Shown here: piece by piece, positions 1 through 10,689 of the stretch
Layout of the letters: every line of letters starts with the position of its first letter
Numbering within the stretch: the first letter of the stretch is position 1
Assembly: GCF_023898315.1 (NCBI RefSeq)
Contig: NC_064617.1
Coordinates: 711,099,202 to 711,163,201, forward strand
Source: Schistocerca nitens
Taxonomy: Eukaryota > Arthropoda > Insecta > Orthoptera > Acrididae
Reading direction: 5' to 3'
Length of the DNA: 64,000 nucleotides
The notes under the pieces: model-generated
Told to the model about the DNA's origin: nothing
The model's database searches: none
The model's input: only the letters and a program-made list of their open reading frames with translations
Position numbers and translations under genes: made by a program

Positions 1-440
1 TGCATGTAAGCTGGTTCTGCATGTACCCAACCTCCATTAAGTCATCATCTCATTCCTTTCCTTATCTCTTCAGTCCACATGCCATCCAATCAGCTGACTG
101 TATATCCTGCCCAACTCTGTTTAAGTTCATTACCTTAATAGCTACATCTTCCATATAGTTCATATCTTGTCCCATTTGTTTTCTTGTGTCTCTAAAGTGA
201 TTCTGATAATGCATCTCTCCATTGCTCACTGCGCAACAGTCAGTTTTTGAATGATTTTCACATTGAGAGATTATGTCTTACTACCATAAGTAAATAGTGG
301 TAATACATGTTCATAGTAAATTTTCAGGTCGTCCTGCAGCGTATAATTTGTTTTGAAAACTGCATTCTTTTGTTGTTCATCCATTTATTATCTTCAGCTG
401 ATTTGAAAACAAAGACTTGTCAACTTCATTGTTAACTGGT
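1..440 (-). pseudogene. non-LTR retrotransposon (LINE) C-terminal fragment
   Basis: Read on the minus strand from about 335 down to 170, the sequence encodes the region just after the reverse transcriptase fingers and palm of RTE/BovB-like LINEs. A stretch reading LPLFTYGSKT is followed by a segment with AMERCIIRITL, matching the family pattern of TYG-x-ETW followed by Q-x-AMERK-x-LG. In-frame stops replace the W of ETW and interrupt the next helix, so it is dead. The window edge cuts the element. The clade call is approximate; that it is the tail of a LINE is fairly secure. Confidence 0.6.
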
Positions 441-807
441 ACTGTTTTCTATTTGATGTATTGAGATTACACACAACTTGAGTCTTTTTCGTAATTGATG
501 TTCAGATTGACTATCAAACGTATTATATCAAGTTCTTCATAAAATATTTCCCAACACTTGAACTTATGATGTATGTATGCAGACTGAAGCTGCTGGAAAA
601 TAAAAGCATCAAGGAGGAGTTGTGTGACATAAACAAAAGTTGGTAGGTGTGTTTCTTCATTTGAAAGATGATGTCTATTCAAATTTTGAACCAAGTGTGG
701 CACTAGCAGTACCACCATGAGCATGCAAATCAGGTTTGCCTTAAAAACATGCTATAACAGTCATGAGCATTAATTACCTTTGAGATTAGATGTGATGAGT
801 CAATGTA
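441..807. other. intergenic or intronic stretch, no gene seen
   Basis: AT-rich sequence between the LINE tail and the mariner element. An 85-codon minus-strand frame (467-724) shows no recognisable domain and no codon bias and is probably chance. Confidence 0.5.
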
Positions 808-1031
808 TGAGGGGCATCAATAAAGTAAGTTTCCCTGGGGCTGTGAACTGCTATTTGCTGGAAGTGTTGAACTGTTATTCAAGATATTTACCACTTGAAT
901 TCAGAAATTTGTCGTACTGTGGGACCAACTTTTATATCCTGGTGTCATAGGAGTGTGCCACCTGGGATTGGAACCATTTTGCCACAACCATTTCTACTTC
1001 TTGGTGAGCTTGAAAATACTGGCTCTGATTA

Positions 1032-2274
1032 CCGTATTTACTCGAGTCTAAGCCGCACTCGAATCTAAGCCGCACCTGAAAAATGAGACTCGAAATCAAG
1101 GAAAAAAAATTCCCGAATCTAAGCCGCACCTGAAATTTGAGACTCGAAATTCAAGGAGAGAGAAAAGTTTTAAGCCGCATCTCCAAATCTAAACAAAGTT
1201 GGTGCACTGTAATATGAGACAATTTAGGTCGAATGAATGACGATACAGCTACAGTAGTTTGGTTCGAGTCGTAAGCTTAGCAGTTAAGCTTTACCAGGCA
1301 GCCATTGCTATGCGTCAGGCGCTCCGTCCGTATTTATACGGGTACCCTTCCTTTTTCACGTGCTTCGTCTGGTTTGAATTGATTGCTTATTTTTCTTTGA
1401 TCTGATACGCGCAGTTTTCTTTGTTACAGGTGTTTACGTCACTCTACGCTGAAAATACATTACTGTACTGTGTCATGCATTGTTTGTCGTACTCTGATAC
1501 TGCGTGTTTATGGCCTGTCGCCGATCGCGGCAAGGCTTGCTTTTGTACGCGCTACCGCCGCTTACAAATAAAAAAAAAAGAAAAAGAGAGAGAGAGAGAG
1601 GAATCGTCTCATTAGCGAAACAATGGCAAGAGACTGCTACTTGTTGTTACTTACACTGCTGCTTTCTTTGATAAAGATCAACAAGAACCAAATAATAGAC
1701 TACGTATGATAGAAGATGTTCTGAACGAGAGTTTAGCGAAAATTTTTCTCCGTTTGAAAATCTTTGCAGGTGCCTCTTTACTACATTACATTCTGCACAG
1801 AAATTAGTCATCTTAGATTTAAAAATCTAGTCAATTGCCTCGCTTCATTTCTGACTGTATCACTGTTTAGCATGACATATGTATATTCTTCCGCGTTTGC
1901 TGTTGTCTCACTCTAGTTTTGTGGTTTATTACGCAGACAGGATTTAAATGAGATAGCAGCAAACACGAAACAGTACATGGCAAAATGTTTATATTCGTAT
2001 TATTCTTATGGTGACGAGAATCCTGCATGTGATTCACAATTTATAAAAGTTCCTATTAGCAACCATCTCTTCTCACAGATAGGAAAAAATTCAGAACGTA
2101 GAGTTGGCCATATTGACAAACATCCTAAACATTCTTGCCAGTCGGGTTTTCGTAGTACACTGAAATGCTGCTACATTCGAAGATGAACAATACGGAATTT
2201 GTATTTACTTCGTTGGATAATGTATGAAAATGCAGTGGTCGAAACTCGGCGCGGAGAAAAAAAGCTTGTCTTCC

Positions 2275-2321
<47 letters not shown>

Positions 2322-2535
2322 TGACACAGAGGTTTTGGCGCCAGTATTTATCTTTGTGCCTACAAAGCATGTCTGTGTAGCGCTACATATATTCGACGGC
2401 AGAACTAAGTTGTGGCGGCACCCACCGACATTTTTAAGAACTTCCGCTTGCTTTGCACTCGATTCTAAACCGCAGGCTGTTTTTTGGATTACAAAAACCG
2501 GAAAAAAAGTGCGGCTTAGATTCGAGTAAATACGG
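1032..2535. mobile_element. non-autonomous TIR DNA transposon inserted in the mariner element
   Basis: Terminal inverted repeats start CCGTATTTACTCGA on the left (1032) and read the same from the right (2535 leftwards), with TA on both outer sides (1030-1031 and 2536-2537). The left subterminal region repeats the motif AATCTAAGCCGCACCTGAAA at about 1062 and 1113, each followed by TGAGACTCGAAAT. The right end carries related copies in inverted orientation (2460-2525). The interior has no convincing ORF, a GA run (1583-1600) and a T run of about 40 (2277-2317). Length 1.5 kb. It would need a transposase in trans; the family is not identified. Confidence 0.85.
2277..2317. repeat. poly-T tract
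   Basis: About 40 consecutive T inside the non-autonomous TIR element. The lysine and phenylalanine runs it produces in overlapping frames are artefacts. Confidence 0.95.
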
Positions 2536-3547
2536 TAGACAATTTCTTGAGGCTCCAGACCAAATGTAAATCATTGGGAGTGAGGTCCAGTCTGTAGAGT
2601 GGATGATCAAACACCTCCCAGCCAAAAATTAGTAGGAGCGTTGTTGTTCATAAAGCGCTGTGTGGCCGAGCATTGTCATTTAACAAGACAATACCGACAC
2701 TAAGAATCCTGCACAACTTGTTCTGAATGGCTCATCACAAGTGCCACATCGTTTCACAATAACACTCGGAATTCACTGTCTCACCCCTGGTCAGGAATTT
2801 AATGAGGAAAAAAAGCAGCTGTCAAAAAGCAGCTCCCACAGCATCATAGTCTGCTTGTATTTCGTCTTGCAGTTAGAGCCACAGTGGCAGTAATGCATTA
2901 ACTTCTTTCTGGATTCTGAATTATTGTATTATGCAACCCATGTCTTGTCAATTGATGATATGGCCAAGAATGTTGTCACCATTGTCATTTTACCCATCGT
3001 CATCATTTTACCATGGCAGAATAGTCGAAACTGCCCCCATACACTTTGCTTTGTGTTCTGGAGTGAGTTTCTTTGACACCCATGTGGCTCACAGTTTCTG
3101 GAATAACAGGTGCTCCATGACAATTTTGTGTGACAAGGAGTGGCACATCTTTGGGAACAGAGTGTTCGCAGACAAGCTCGCCTGTAGTAATGGATGGCCT
3201 CCCACTATCCTCGTGATGAACATTTTGGCAGCCTGCTGCAAAGTCTCTACACCAGCAGTGTAGCATCTGCTTGCTTATGACAATAGGCCCATAGACGTGG
3301 CTCAGTTAATGATGAATTTCAAATGGTGCCATATTCTTTGCATTCGAAAACTGACTGCGCTTCATTTGCAGTGGGAAGTAGAAAAACAGCCTCCATTTTC
3401 AGCCTCTGCTGTGAGACCTTGGGAAGTTTTGTTAGTGCATGTGCCATGCCTTGCCATTATTCTGTCACATACACATGGTCACTTTGTGCAACGTATGGTT
3501 TGCTGTCGCTAGGACAAGTGGGAAACTTACTTTAAGGACGTGCCTCA

Positions 3548-4278
3548 TACAATATCATCCACAAATCAAAGGTGCTCGAGATACGTTCCATTAATATCTA
3601 TTACTTCATCAATTTCCCACTTTAAGAACACGATAACTTCCTTTAGGATGACTGAGCAAAGTTTTTATGATATGGAATCTACTTGCCAGGTTCACCTTCC
3701 AGATGTGAACTTCTCAGTATCTTGTTAAAGTCTTAATGCAACCTGTAGCACTGACATGTGTATTCTTTTGTGTAATAAGATTGGCTGAATCAGTACATCA
3801 TTACTGATAGGCAATTTATGCAGATTTTATTGAAAAATATTCAGAAACTTTCTCAAAATCATTTACTCCTGAACAATGTCACTTCTGCATTCCGTACTTT
3901 TGTTAACAAGTTACAAGAGTTCCGTTGTGCTTTATCCATATTTAAAGCCAGCCCATTTCTTCACTTTATTAAAACCCGGTGTTCCTGTGATTGGCGATAA
4001 TTTTAGTGAATATCTTGTACAGTACTGAGAAGTGTATAATTTTTTGTCTTGATTGTCTCCTGTCTTGCAAAGTAATACAGTTTTACCATTATTCCAGTAT
4101 TGCATAATTGTCCTCCTCTGGATACATTATGTAAATACTTGTGTTTACTATTGAAAGGTTAGAGCTTTGGTGACTGTTGATGCAATATATATTAATTTTT
4201 ATTAATCAGTCCCAGTCGTATGTTCTTTACACTGGCAGTATCTGTTTCAATAGTTTAGGCACAATCAGATGGACTACA

Positions 4279-4311
<33 letters not shown>

Positions 4312-5282
4312 TTGTCACTTTAGTGGGATCACAATAATTGAAATAAGACAAATAACTTTTCAGATATAAAACTGGAAAACATTGGTCTCCCACATTCAAG
4401 CAACATGTATATTTTGTTCACTATTGGTATATTCATTTTGTGAGTTAGCGTCGAATAATGTTTGTTAGTTAACTTCTTGCTTAGATAAAAAACTACAATT
4501 CTGATAATTAAAATAGATCTGAAGGTTAGTAAAACTAGCAGTTGCATTTTTTAAGATGGTTGTACCTTACATAATTAATCATGACCAGCACAAAAGAGTT
4601 ACATGCCTAGACAAAACATACTCGGTGTCATTTGTGGGCCCCACAGGAAATACCCACAAAAGCACAAATAATTCAAACATTTAAATTAAACATGAGGGCA
4701 GAGTAACCAGGAACACCATCACAGCAATAGCTTACTTTCCGTTTCCAGGTTACTGGTTCTTAATCATGATGTGTATAACCCAAAATACATGAAAAAATTA
4801 CATATATGTAATGTAATATTACAAGTAACATTAGGGCATTGTAACTATTAGATACATAGATAATAGAGCAAATTTCCAGAAAGCAACATTATTAAAATAA
4901 ATCTCAAAACAGTTTACGATTTGTTTTATGATGAAATTCATATTGTTCATTAAGAATGGAACTTCCTAACTTTTTTTGCAGTGTGCATATTTCTACTAAC
5001 AAATTCATTAAATTTCTCTTTTTCGAACAGGTGAAGAATATTCAGATTGTACTCAAAGGCAGTCATATAGAGTGACTACAGGTTTTGAAGTGTACACCAA
5101 AATTAGACTGAGCCAGTCCTCTGTCCTTTGTATGAGATCTTTACCCCTGAAATCAAAACTCCTTATTAAGTTTTTACAACTATTTTATGCATGTTAAAGT
5201 TCTTAAATTTGTGATTATGTTGTCTTTATATATTGTGATGTTTTTTATTAGTCTGTAATATGTGCAAGAAACTACTTATACA
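3548..5282. other. AT-rich non-coding stretch (probable mitofusin intron or upstream sequence)
   Basis: No transposon or coding homology is recognised. It holds an (AAT)n microsatellite at 4280-4309. A good-looking splice acceptor near 5030 is followed by an open stretch, but the peptide does not resemble mitofusin or any family I know. If the mitofusin gene begins upstream of the window, this is intron. Confidence 0.4.
4280..4309. repeat. (AAT)n microsatellite
   Basis: About ten uninterrupted AAT units. Confidence 0.95.
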
Positions 5283-5967
5283 TCAGAATTTGAAAAATTC
5301 TCAGAATCAGATGAACGGGGACTCCTACGTAGCTGGTTCCTGGGGTTGTGTGGGGAACTTGTTTGCAGACTAAGTCCAGGGTATAGTGCCTGTCTGTGAA
5401 GGCCCTGGTGAGACCTTCAGCATAGTGAGCAAGAGTGTTCTTGCCACTACAAATACACTGTCCCCAGGTGGTCAAGTTGTGTGGGAGGCATATTTTTGTG
5501 TGGAACGGATGTCGTCCTTTGAATTTACTGTACTGCTGGTAGTTGCTCCTCCCCTTCTCTTCTCTCAATTTTGCACCTTCCCTCCTTCCCCAGCTTCCTG
5601 GCCCCCAACTTCCTAAGTTAAACCTGGCAGTTGCATTGTGCTGCCATCCAATCCCTGTCTGCTCCACCTGACAGCACTCCCCCCACCCCTCCCTGCCATT
5701 ACTCCTCCTTCCCTGCCCCATTCCAAATTGCTGCTTTTGTTCAGTGTGAAAGTTGCATTCCAGTCAGAGCTGACACAAATAGTGGTTGTGTGTGTGAGGT
5801 GTGCTTTCTTGTGTGAATGAGTGCTTTTTCTTTTCTACAGAAGGCTTTGGCTGAGAGCTAAATGTTTAACAGTCTGTTTGTTGTGTCTGTCTGCAACTCG
5901 ACATATCATCTTCATGGTGAGTTCAATCTATTGTTTTCCTAATATTGTTGATGTTCCAACCTGGTCT
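5283..5967. mobile_element. Penelope-like element fragment, degenerate and composite
   Basis: On the minus strand around 5340-5470, the peptide AHYAEGLTRAFTDRHYT resembles the segment YTEDLTEAFTDRIYPP in the Penelope-like element at 10.2-12.3 kb. The end at 5880-5967 reads TTGTTGTGTCTGTCTGCAAC and then AATATTGTTGATGTTCCAAC. That matches, in the opposite orientation, the Penelope tail at 6993-7094. The combination suggests a rearranged element with an inverted terminal copy, an arrangement known for Penelope pseudo-LTRs. No intact ORF remains. Confidence 0.5.
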
Positions 5968-5974
5968 TCCCTCT

Positions 5975-6003
5975 GTTTATTTATTTATTTATTTATTTAT
6001 TTT
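5975..6003. repeat. (TTTA)n microsatellite
   Basis: About seven TTTA units directly after the Penelope-like fragment. Confidence 0.9.
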
Positions 6004-6992
6004 TGTTCTCCAATAATCTATTAAACAAATCCTGTTTTTCTCCTCATCAGATCCTTCTAATGTATGGCTTGTACCATTTCTGCTTTCGTATGCTAAGTTT
6101 CTCACTGAAAAAAATGTACTGTAATTTATGTCCCTTTTTGCATTAAAACCCCATGGTACTGTCTTCTAGTAACACTTATTGTGATTTACAAGTGTTATTA
6201 GTATTCATAGAGGTGTTCTACTTCAGCATCAAAATGTGAAAAAGTTAATACATAGGCTTGGGGAACCATGGATTATCTTTGCTTTATTGCTTGTTTGTGT
6301 TTCATAGGTCAGTTTGAAAATTAAGGAATAATGTCTATCGCAAACTCGATTTGTGTAACAGGGAAGTAACCAACAATGACACTGCCTCATATGATAGTTA
6401 CCTGATACCTGTGCAACTAATTGCAACTTTCAGATAATTCTGCCATTATCTGGAACCCATATTATTAGAGTCTCCATGCTGATAATGTTCTTGGTCTTAG
6501 ATGTATAGTGAATGAAAGTAATGAAGCCAATTGAGATACAGAATAGAAGGTTGTGGTCCATGTAAATTAAAGCAAAGCAGTATGAAATACTCACATATAA
6601 CCAATAACATAGCTTTTGAATTTTGGAAAATTCCTAATTTTGATCATTGAATCAATAAGAAACCTTAAGATGTTTTGCAGCTAGATAAGAGTACTCCACT
6701 CTTTATTCTAGAAAAGGATGGGTAATCCACAACAAAATTAATCTTATTACTTGCATTGTGGTCATGGAGATTACAAATAATTGTAAACTGACTTTTAGTC
6801 TGTCCTTGAATAATTTTAAGGAGGTACTGGAATGTGTGAGTAAGAATTAAAAGATCCTTAAGGACCTCATTGTATTTGGTTATCAGTTCAAAGTAATGTT
6901 CATGTTGCTTATTTTTACAAAACTAACAGTTCATTGATTGTAGCTGCACTGATCCAGAAAAGTAATTCACAAGATAACACAGAGTGAAATAT
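6004..6992. other. non-coding AT-rich stretch, nothing recognised
   Basis: No coding potential, repeat structure or RNA gene is evident on either strand. Confidence 0.4.
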
Positions 6993-7094
6993 CAAACAGT
7001 GGAAAATCCAGGATGGAATGTAACAATATTATGAAAAGCAAAGTTGCCACTCACCATATAGTGGAGATGCTGAGTCGCAGATAGGCACAACAAA
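6993..7094 (-). mobile_element. Penelope-like element 3' tail (separated from its body by a LINE)
   Basis: The segment carries the tail signature TCCAGGATGGAATGTAAC, then CACTCACCATATAGTGGAG, then CTGAGTCGCAGATAGGCAC, ending in ACAACAAAAAGA. The next piece expected in this repeat family, ending in AAAGCTTTCGG, is found only at about 10220, beyond the RTE LINE. The two pieces are therefore best read as one Penelope-like element split by that LINE. Family assignment is from recognition of the repeat; the splitting is an inference from continuity. Confidence 0.6.
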
Positions 7095-7120
7095 AAGATA
7101 GATAGATAGATATTCAGCAA

Positions 7121-10095
7121 TCACAGGCCCTGCAGACCACACTCTGCTTCCACAAACTGCTTCCATTCCTTCCTGTTTTGTGCCCGGTTCTTCCAGGTGT
7201 CTTCAATTCCCAGGGCTGCTAGGTCCTTCGCCAGGTCGTCCATCCAGCGCTGCCTTGGTCGTCCAATGGGACGTTTGGTGTTTGATTTCCCCGCTAGTGC
7301 CATCTTCACCTGTCTTCCATCTGGCATACAAGCTACGTGGCCCACCCATTGTATTCTTTTGCTCTTCATCTTCTGTAGGATAGTTGATTGTTGAATTAGG
7401 AGGTAGATTTCCTCGTTTTTCCTCCTCCTCAATTCTCCGTTATCTAAAACTGGTCCCCATATCTTCCTAATTGCTCTTCTTTCAAATATTAACAGTTTCT
7501 CCTTTTCTCGCTTAGCTATGCTCCACGTTTCTGAACCATACATTACTGTTGGGCATATCACTGTGTTGTAAATTTTCATCTTAGTGTTCGCTGGGATCGA
7601 TTTAGAGCCAAGTGTCTCTGAAGGAATGCATGCATTTCATTCCCTCTGCTATTCTTTCCTTGATGTCTATTTTTATGTTGTTGTCCATGGTAAACCAAGA
7701 TCCAAAGTATTTGAACTGGTGTACTCTCTTGAACTTCTTGCCATCTATCTCAAGAAATTCTTCCTGTTGTTGTCTTACTCCTAATTGCATGAACTCTTCT
7801 TTGTCTCGATTCACTTTGAGCCCTACCTTCTGTGCATAATTGTCCATTTTCTGGTACATTTCTTTCAACTCGTGCTTTGATTCACTTAGTAGTAATATGT
7901 CATCTGCATATTCAAGACAGTTGAAGTTACCATCCATTTCTACTCCAGCCCACTCCTGTTGCCTACACTCTTTTGTTACTTTCTCTAAGATGACATTAGA
8001 CAGAACAGTTGAGAAAGCATCCCGTTGTCTGAGGCCTGTCTCAATCTCGAATGTTTCTGATGTGGCTCCTCAGAAATGTACTGTTGCCTTTGACCCTTCC
8101 ATACAAGCTTGCACTATTCTCACTAGCTTCTCAGGGATTCTGAAGTCACGCATTGCATTTTATAGGCTATTCCTGTTGATGCTGTCATGCATATTGAAAA
8201 TCGACGAACAGGCTGTAGATATCTTTATCATAATCCCAGTGTTTTTCAAACAGTGTCTTAGTGTGAAAATGTTGGTCGGTTTGGTTGAAATGCAAGCTTG
8301 GTACTCCTGTATGTTGTTCTCTGTGAATGGTTGCAATTTTCTGAGGATAATGATGGCCAGCACTTTGTATGTTACATTCAACAAACTGATTCCTCTGTAG
8401 TTACTGCATTCCATTTTGCTTCCCTTCTTGTATATTGGGCATATTATAGCCAATTTCATCCTTTTGGCAGTGTCTCCTCCTCCCATACCAACTGGATCAG
8501 TTTATATATCTCTATGTGCAAGTTCTCACCTCCCTCCTCGATTAATTCTGATGTTATTCTGTCCTCCCCTGGGCTGTGTTGTTTCTGAGTCCTTTGATTG
8601 CAATCTTCACGTCTTCTTCACTAACTTCCTGTTCTTCTTCTTCTTCTTCTTCTTCTTCTTCTTCTTCTTCTTTTGTTTCCTCTGTAGTGTTTGTAGGTAA
8701 TATCTCATCTTGGTCTGGGCGATTCAACAGTTCTGAGAAGTATTCTTTTCATCTTTCTACAGTTCTTTCCTTGTCATTTATCAAGTTGTCATTCTTATCT
8801 CTAATGAAAAAAGTTGGGCTCTGAAATCCACATTTCTGATTTTTTTATGTATTGGGAGAATTGCCTTGAGTTCTTGTTTTGGGGCTCTGCCTCAACTTGT
8901 TCTGGTTGGATATATTCTCTTCTTTGCTCTTAGGATTTGCTTTGCTCCCTTCTGATGTCGATAAAATGTGCCTTTTTCTGCTCATTCTCCTTGTCAGCTA
9001 GCCACTTTTCCCTCATCTTCCTTCTCTTTTCAGTAGCCTTCTGGCATGCCTCGTTGAACCATTTTCTCTTCTTCATTACCTTCTTTCTTCCCAGTGTATC
9101 CTCTGCTACACTTAGTATTTATTTGTTTCCATCTTTCCTCCACATTCTCTCTTGGTCCCAGGGTCTCTACGACCTCGAAACGGTTTTTGATTTCTATAGC
9201 ATAGTGTTCTTTAATGGCACTTTCTCGTAGTTTCTCAACTTTAAAAGCAGGTTCTAGTGTCCCCTTCTTCTTATGCATGTAGGCGAACATGAGTTTAAGC
9301 CTGCACACAATGAGGAAATGGTCTGACGCACAGTCAGCTCCTCGTACGACCTGACATCCATGACTCTATGGCTATAATGCTGGTCCACCAAGATGTGATC
9401 TATCTGGTTGGTGGTTCTTCCATCTGGTGAACACCATGTCCCCTTATGTATTCTCTGGTGTTCGAAGTAAGTTGAACTTACTCTTAGGTTCTTTAAGATA
9501 GCTAAATTGATCATCCTCTGACCATTCTCATTTGTCTCATCATGCAAACTGTGCCTTCCTATGGTTGGTATGTAGAATTCTTCTTTTCTTGCTTTTCCAT
9601 TAAAATCTCCCAGCACTACCCTGATATTTCTAGTTGGTGTGCTCTCAATTGTTTGTTCTAGTTGGTCATAAAACTCTTCCTTTTCCTCATCTGTTTTATC
9701 CTCAGTTGGGGCATGAACATTGATGAATATGATGTCTGACACTTGGATTCCAAGTACTATGTAGGATATTCTCTTGTTAACAGCTTTGAATTCCATCACT
9801 GAATTTGCTGCTTTGTTGTGTATTACAAAACCAGTGCCGAATTCGTGTTTTTCTACACATCCGCCATAGAATAGTGTGTATCCATCCTCTTTGTGAGTTC
9901 CTTTTCCTAGCCATCTTGTCTCTTGTACCGCCACCAGGTCCAGTTTATATCGGTTAATTTCTCAGACCATAGTCTGGATGGTTCCTGGTCTATACAGGTT
10001 CTGAACATTCCAGGATCCAAAATTAAAATTAAATCATATGCCATTTGTCCTTTGCAGTTTTCGTATTCCATTGTATCCATCCAAGTCTGAGGCAA
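7121..10095 (-). pseudogene. RTE LINE polyprotein pseudogene (AP endonuclease and reverse transcriptase)
   Basis: The N-terminal endonuclease begins near 10030 (W-N-V-Q-N-L-Y-R-P-G pattern). It continues through AVQETRWLGKG (9930), INVHAPTEDK, VLGDFNGK and NQIDHILVD (9390). The reverse transcriptase follows: [19 protein letters not shown] (8400-8450), a DFQ-type motif A near 8190, GLRQRDAFSTVL (8020) and YADDILLL (7900). The C-terminus has YGSETWSIAKREKEKL (7520) and GRPRQRWMDDLAKD (7230), ending near 7121. Several frameshifts and stops separate the blocks. A GAA run encoding polyglutamate interrupts the linker before the reverse transcriptase. It would have encoded the machinery for target-primed reverse transcription; this copy is inactive. 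Confidence 0.85.
8634..8672. repeat. (TTC)n microsatellite inside the RTE LINE
   Basis: About 13 TTC units, read as polyglutamate on the LINE coding strand. Confidence 0.9.
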
Positions 10096-10260
10096 GTTTG
10101 TATTTCATAACAAAGAGTTTTTTTACAGGATTGGGCTGTTAGCCCAATGCCCAACTCTCCTCCTTTATCTGGGCTTGGGACCGGCAGTGGCTGTTGCAAG
10201 GTAACTGACCCCAGTTACAAATAAAGCTTTCGGCAATTAAGGCCTTCATAGACAACAGAC

Positions 10261-10263
<3 letters not shown>

Positions 10264-10317
<54 letters not shown>
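10264..10317. repeat. (CA)n microsatellite in Penelope 3' region
   Basis: About 27 CA units at the site where this Penelope tail family usually carries a CA run. Confidence 0.95.
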
Positions 10318-10319
<2 letters not shown>

Positions 10320-10689
10320 GCAGCCTCAAGCAACTGAAACCACACTGCAAGCAGCAGCACCAGTGCATGATGGGAGCGGCAAATGGGTGAGGGTAAGGAG
10401 GAGGCTGGGGCGGGGAGGGGGAGGGATAGTATGGTGGGGGTGGTGGACATTGAAGTATGCAGGTTAGATGGAGGGCATGGGAGAGTTTGGGGGGGGGGGG
10501 GGGGAGGAGAAGGAAAAGGAGCGAAGTAAAAAGTCTGGGTGTGATGGTGGATTGACGGCTGTTTAGTGCTGGAATGGGGACAGGGAAGGGGCTGGATGGG
10601 TGAGGACAATGACTAACAAAGGTTTAGGCCAGGAGCATTATGGGAACATAGGATGTATTGCAGGGAAAGTTCCCTCCTGCGCAATACAG

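Larger units (their letters stand above)
850..3270 (-). pseudogene. mariner transposase pseudogene
   Basis: Minus-strand pieces follow mariner transposase order. An N-terminal piece has ...VHHEDSGRPS (around 3200), matching the E-D-x-SGRPS linker. A catalytic piece has LNDNARPHSA (around 2670), holding the second catalytic aspartate. Next comes GWEVFDHPLYRLDLTPND (2560-2630), equivalent to the HPPYSPDLAPSD block. After the inserted element the C-terminus resumes with VAKWFQSQ and a YDKFLN block near 880-1010. Stops and frame changes between the pieces show it is dead. The split between the LKK block and the C-terminus coincides with the boundaries of the inserted TIR element. Confidence 0.8.
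808..3547 (-). mobile_element. mariner-like DNA transposon, interrupted by a second TIR element
   Basis: The ends are imperfect inverted repeats: the left end begins TGAGG and runs through TAAAGTAAGTTTCCC near 821-835, and the right end reads the same inverted near 3513-3547. A TA dinucleotide flanks each end (806-807 and 3548-3549), the target duplication of Tc1/mariner elements. The transposase reads on the minus strand and is broken by stops and frameshifts. Without the 1.5 kb insert at 1032-2535 the element would be about 1.2 kb, the usual mariner length. This is an old, immobile copy. Confidence 0.85.
7095..10206 (-). mobile_element. RTE-type LINE inserted in a Penelope-like element
   Basis: A near full-length non-LTR retrotransposon in minus orientation. 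The 3' end carries a short (GATA)n tail (7095-7114), typical of RTE elements. Both the endonuclease and reverse transcriptase regions are present. The 5' end is around 10140-10206, where Penelope sequence resumes. A precise target duplication could not be fixed. Confidence 0.75.

Noticed and set aside
2224-2529. 101-codon ORF with a phenylalanine run
   Set aside because: Product of the poly-T tract inside a non-coding TIR element.
5031-5160. Possible upstream mitofusin exon after a good acceptor (TTCTCTTTTTCGAACAG)
   Set aside because: The following open frame has no resemblance to mitofusin or any known protein, and no convincing donor with coding continuity to 12492 is visible.
10139-10609. 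156-codon minus-strand ORF rich in proline, serine and cysteine
   Set aside because: It is created by the CA microsatellite and the GC-rich Penelope tail; no domain and no conservation signal.
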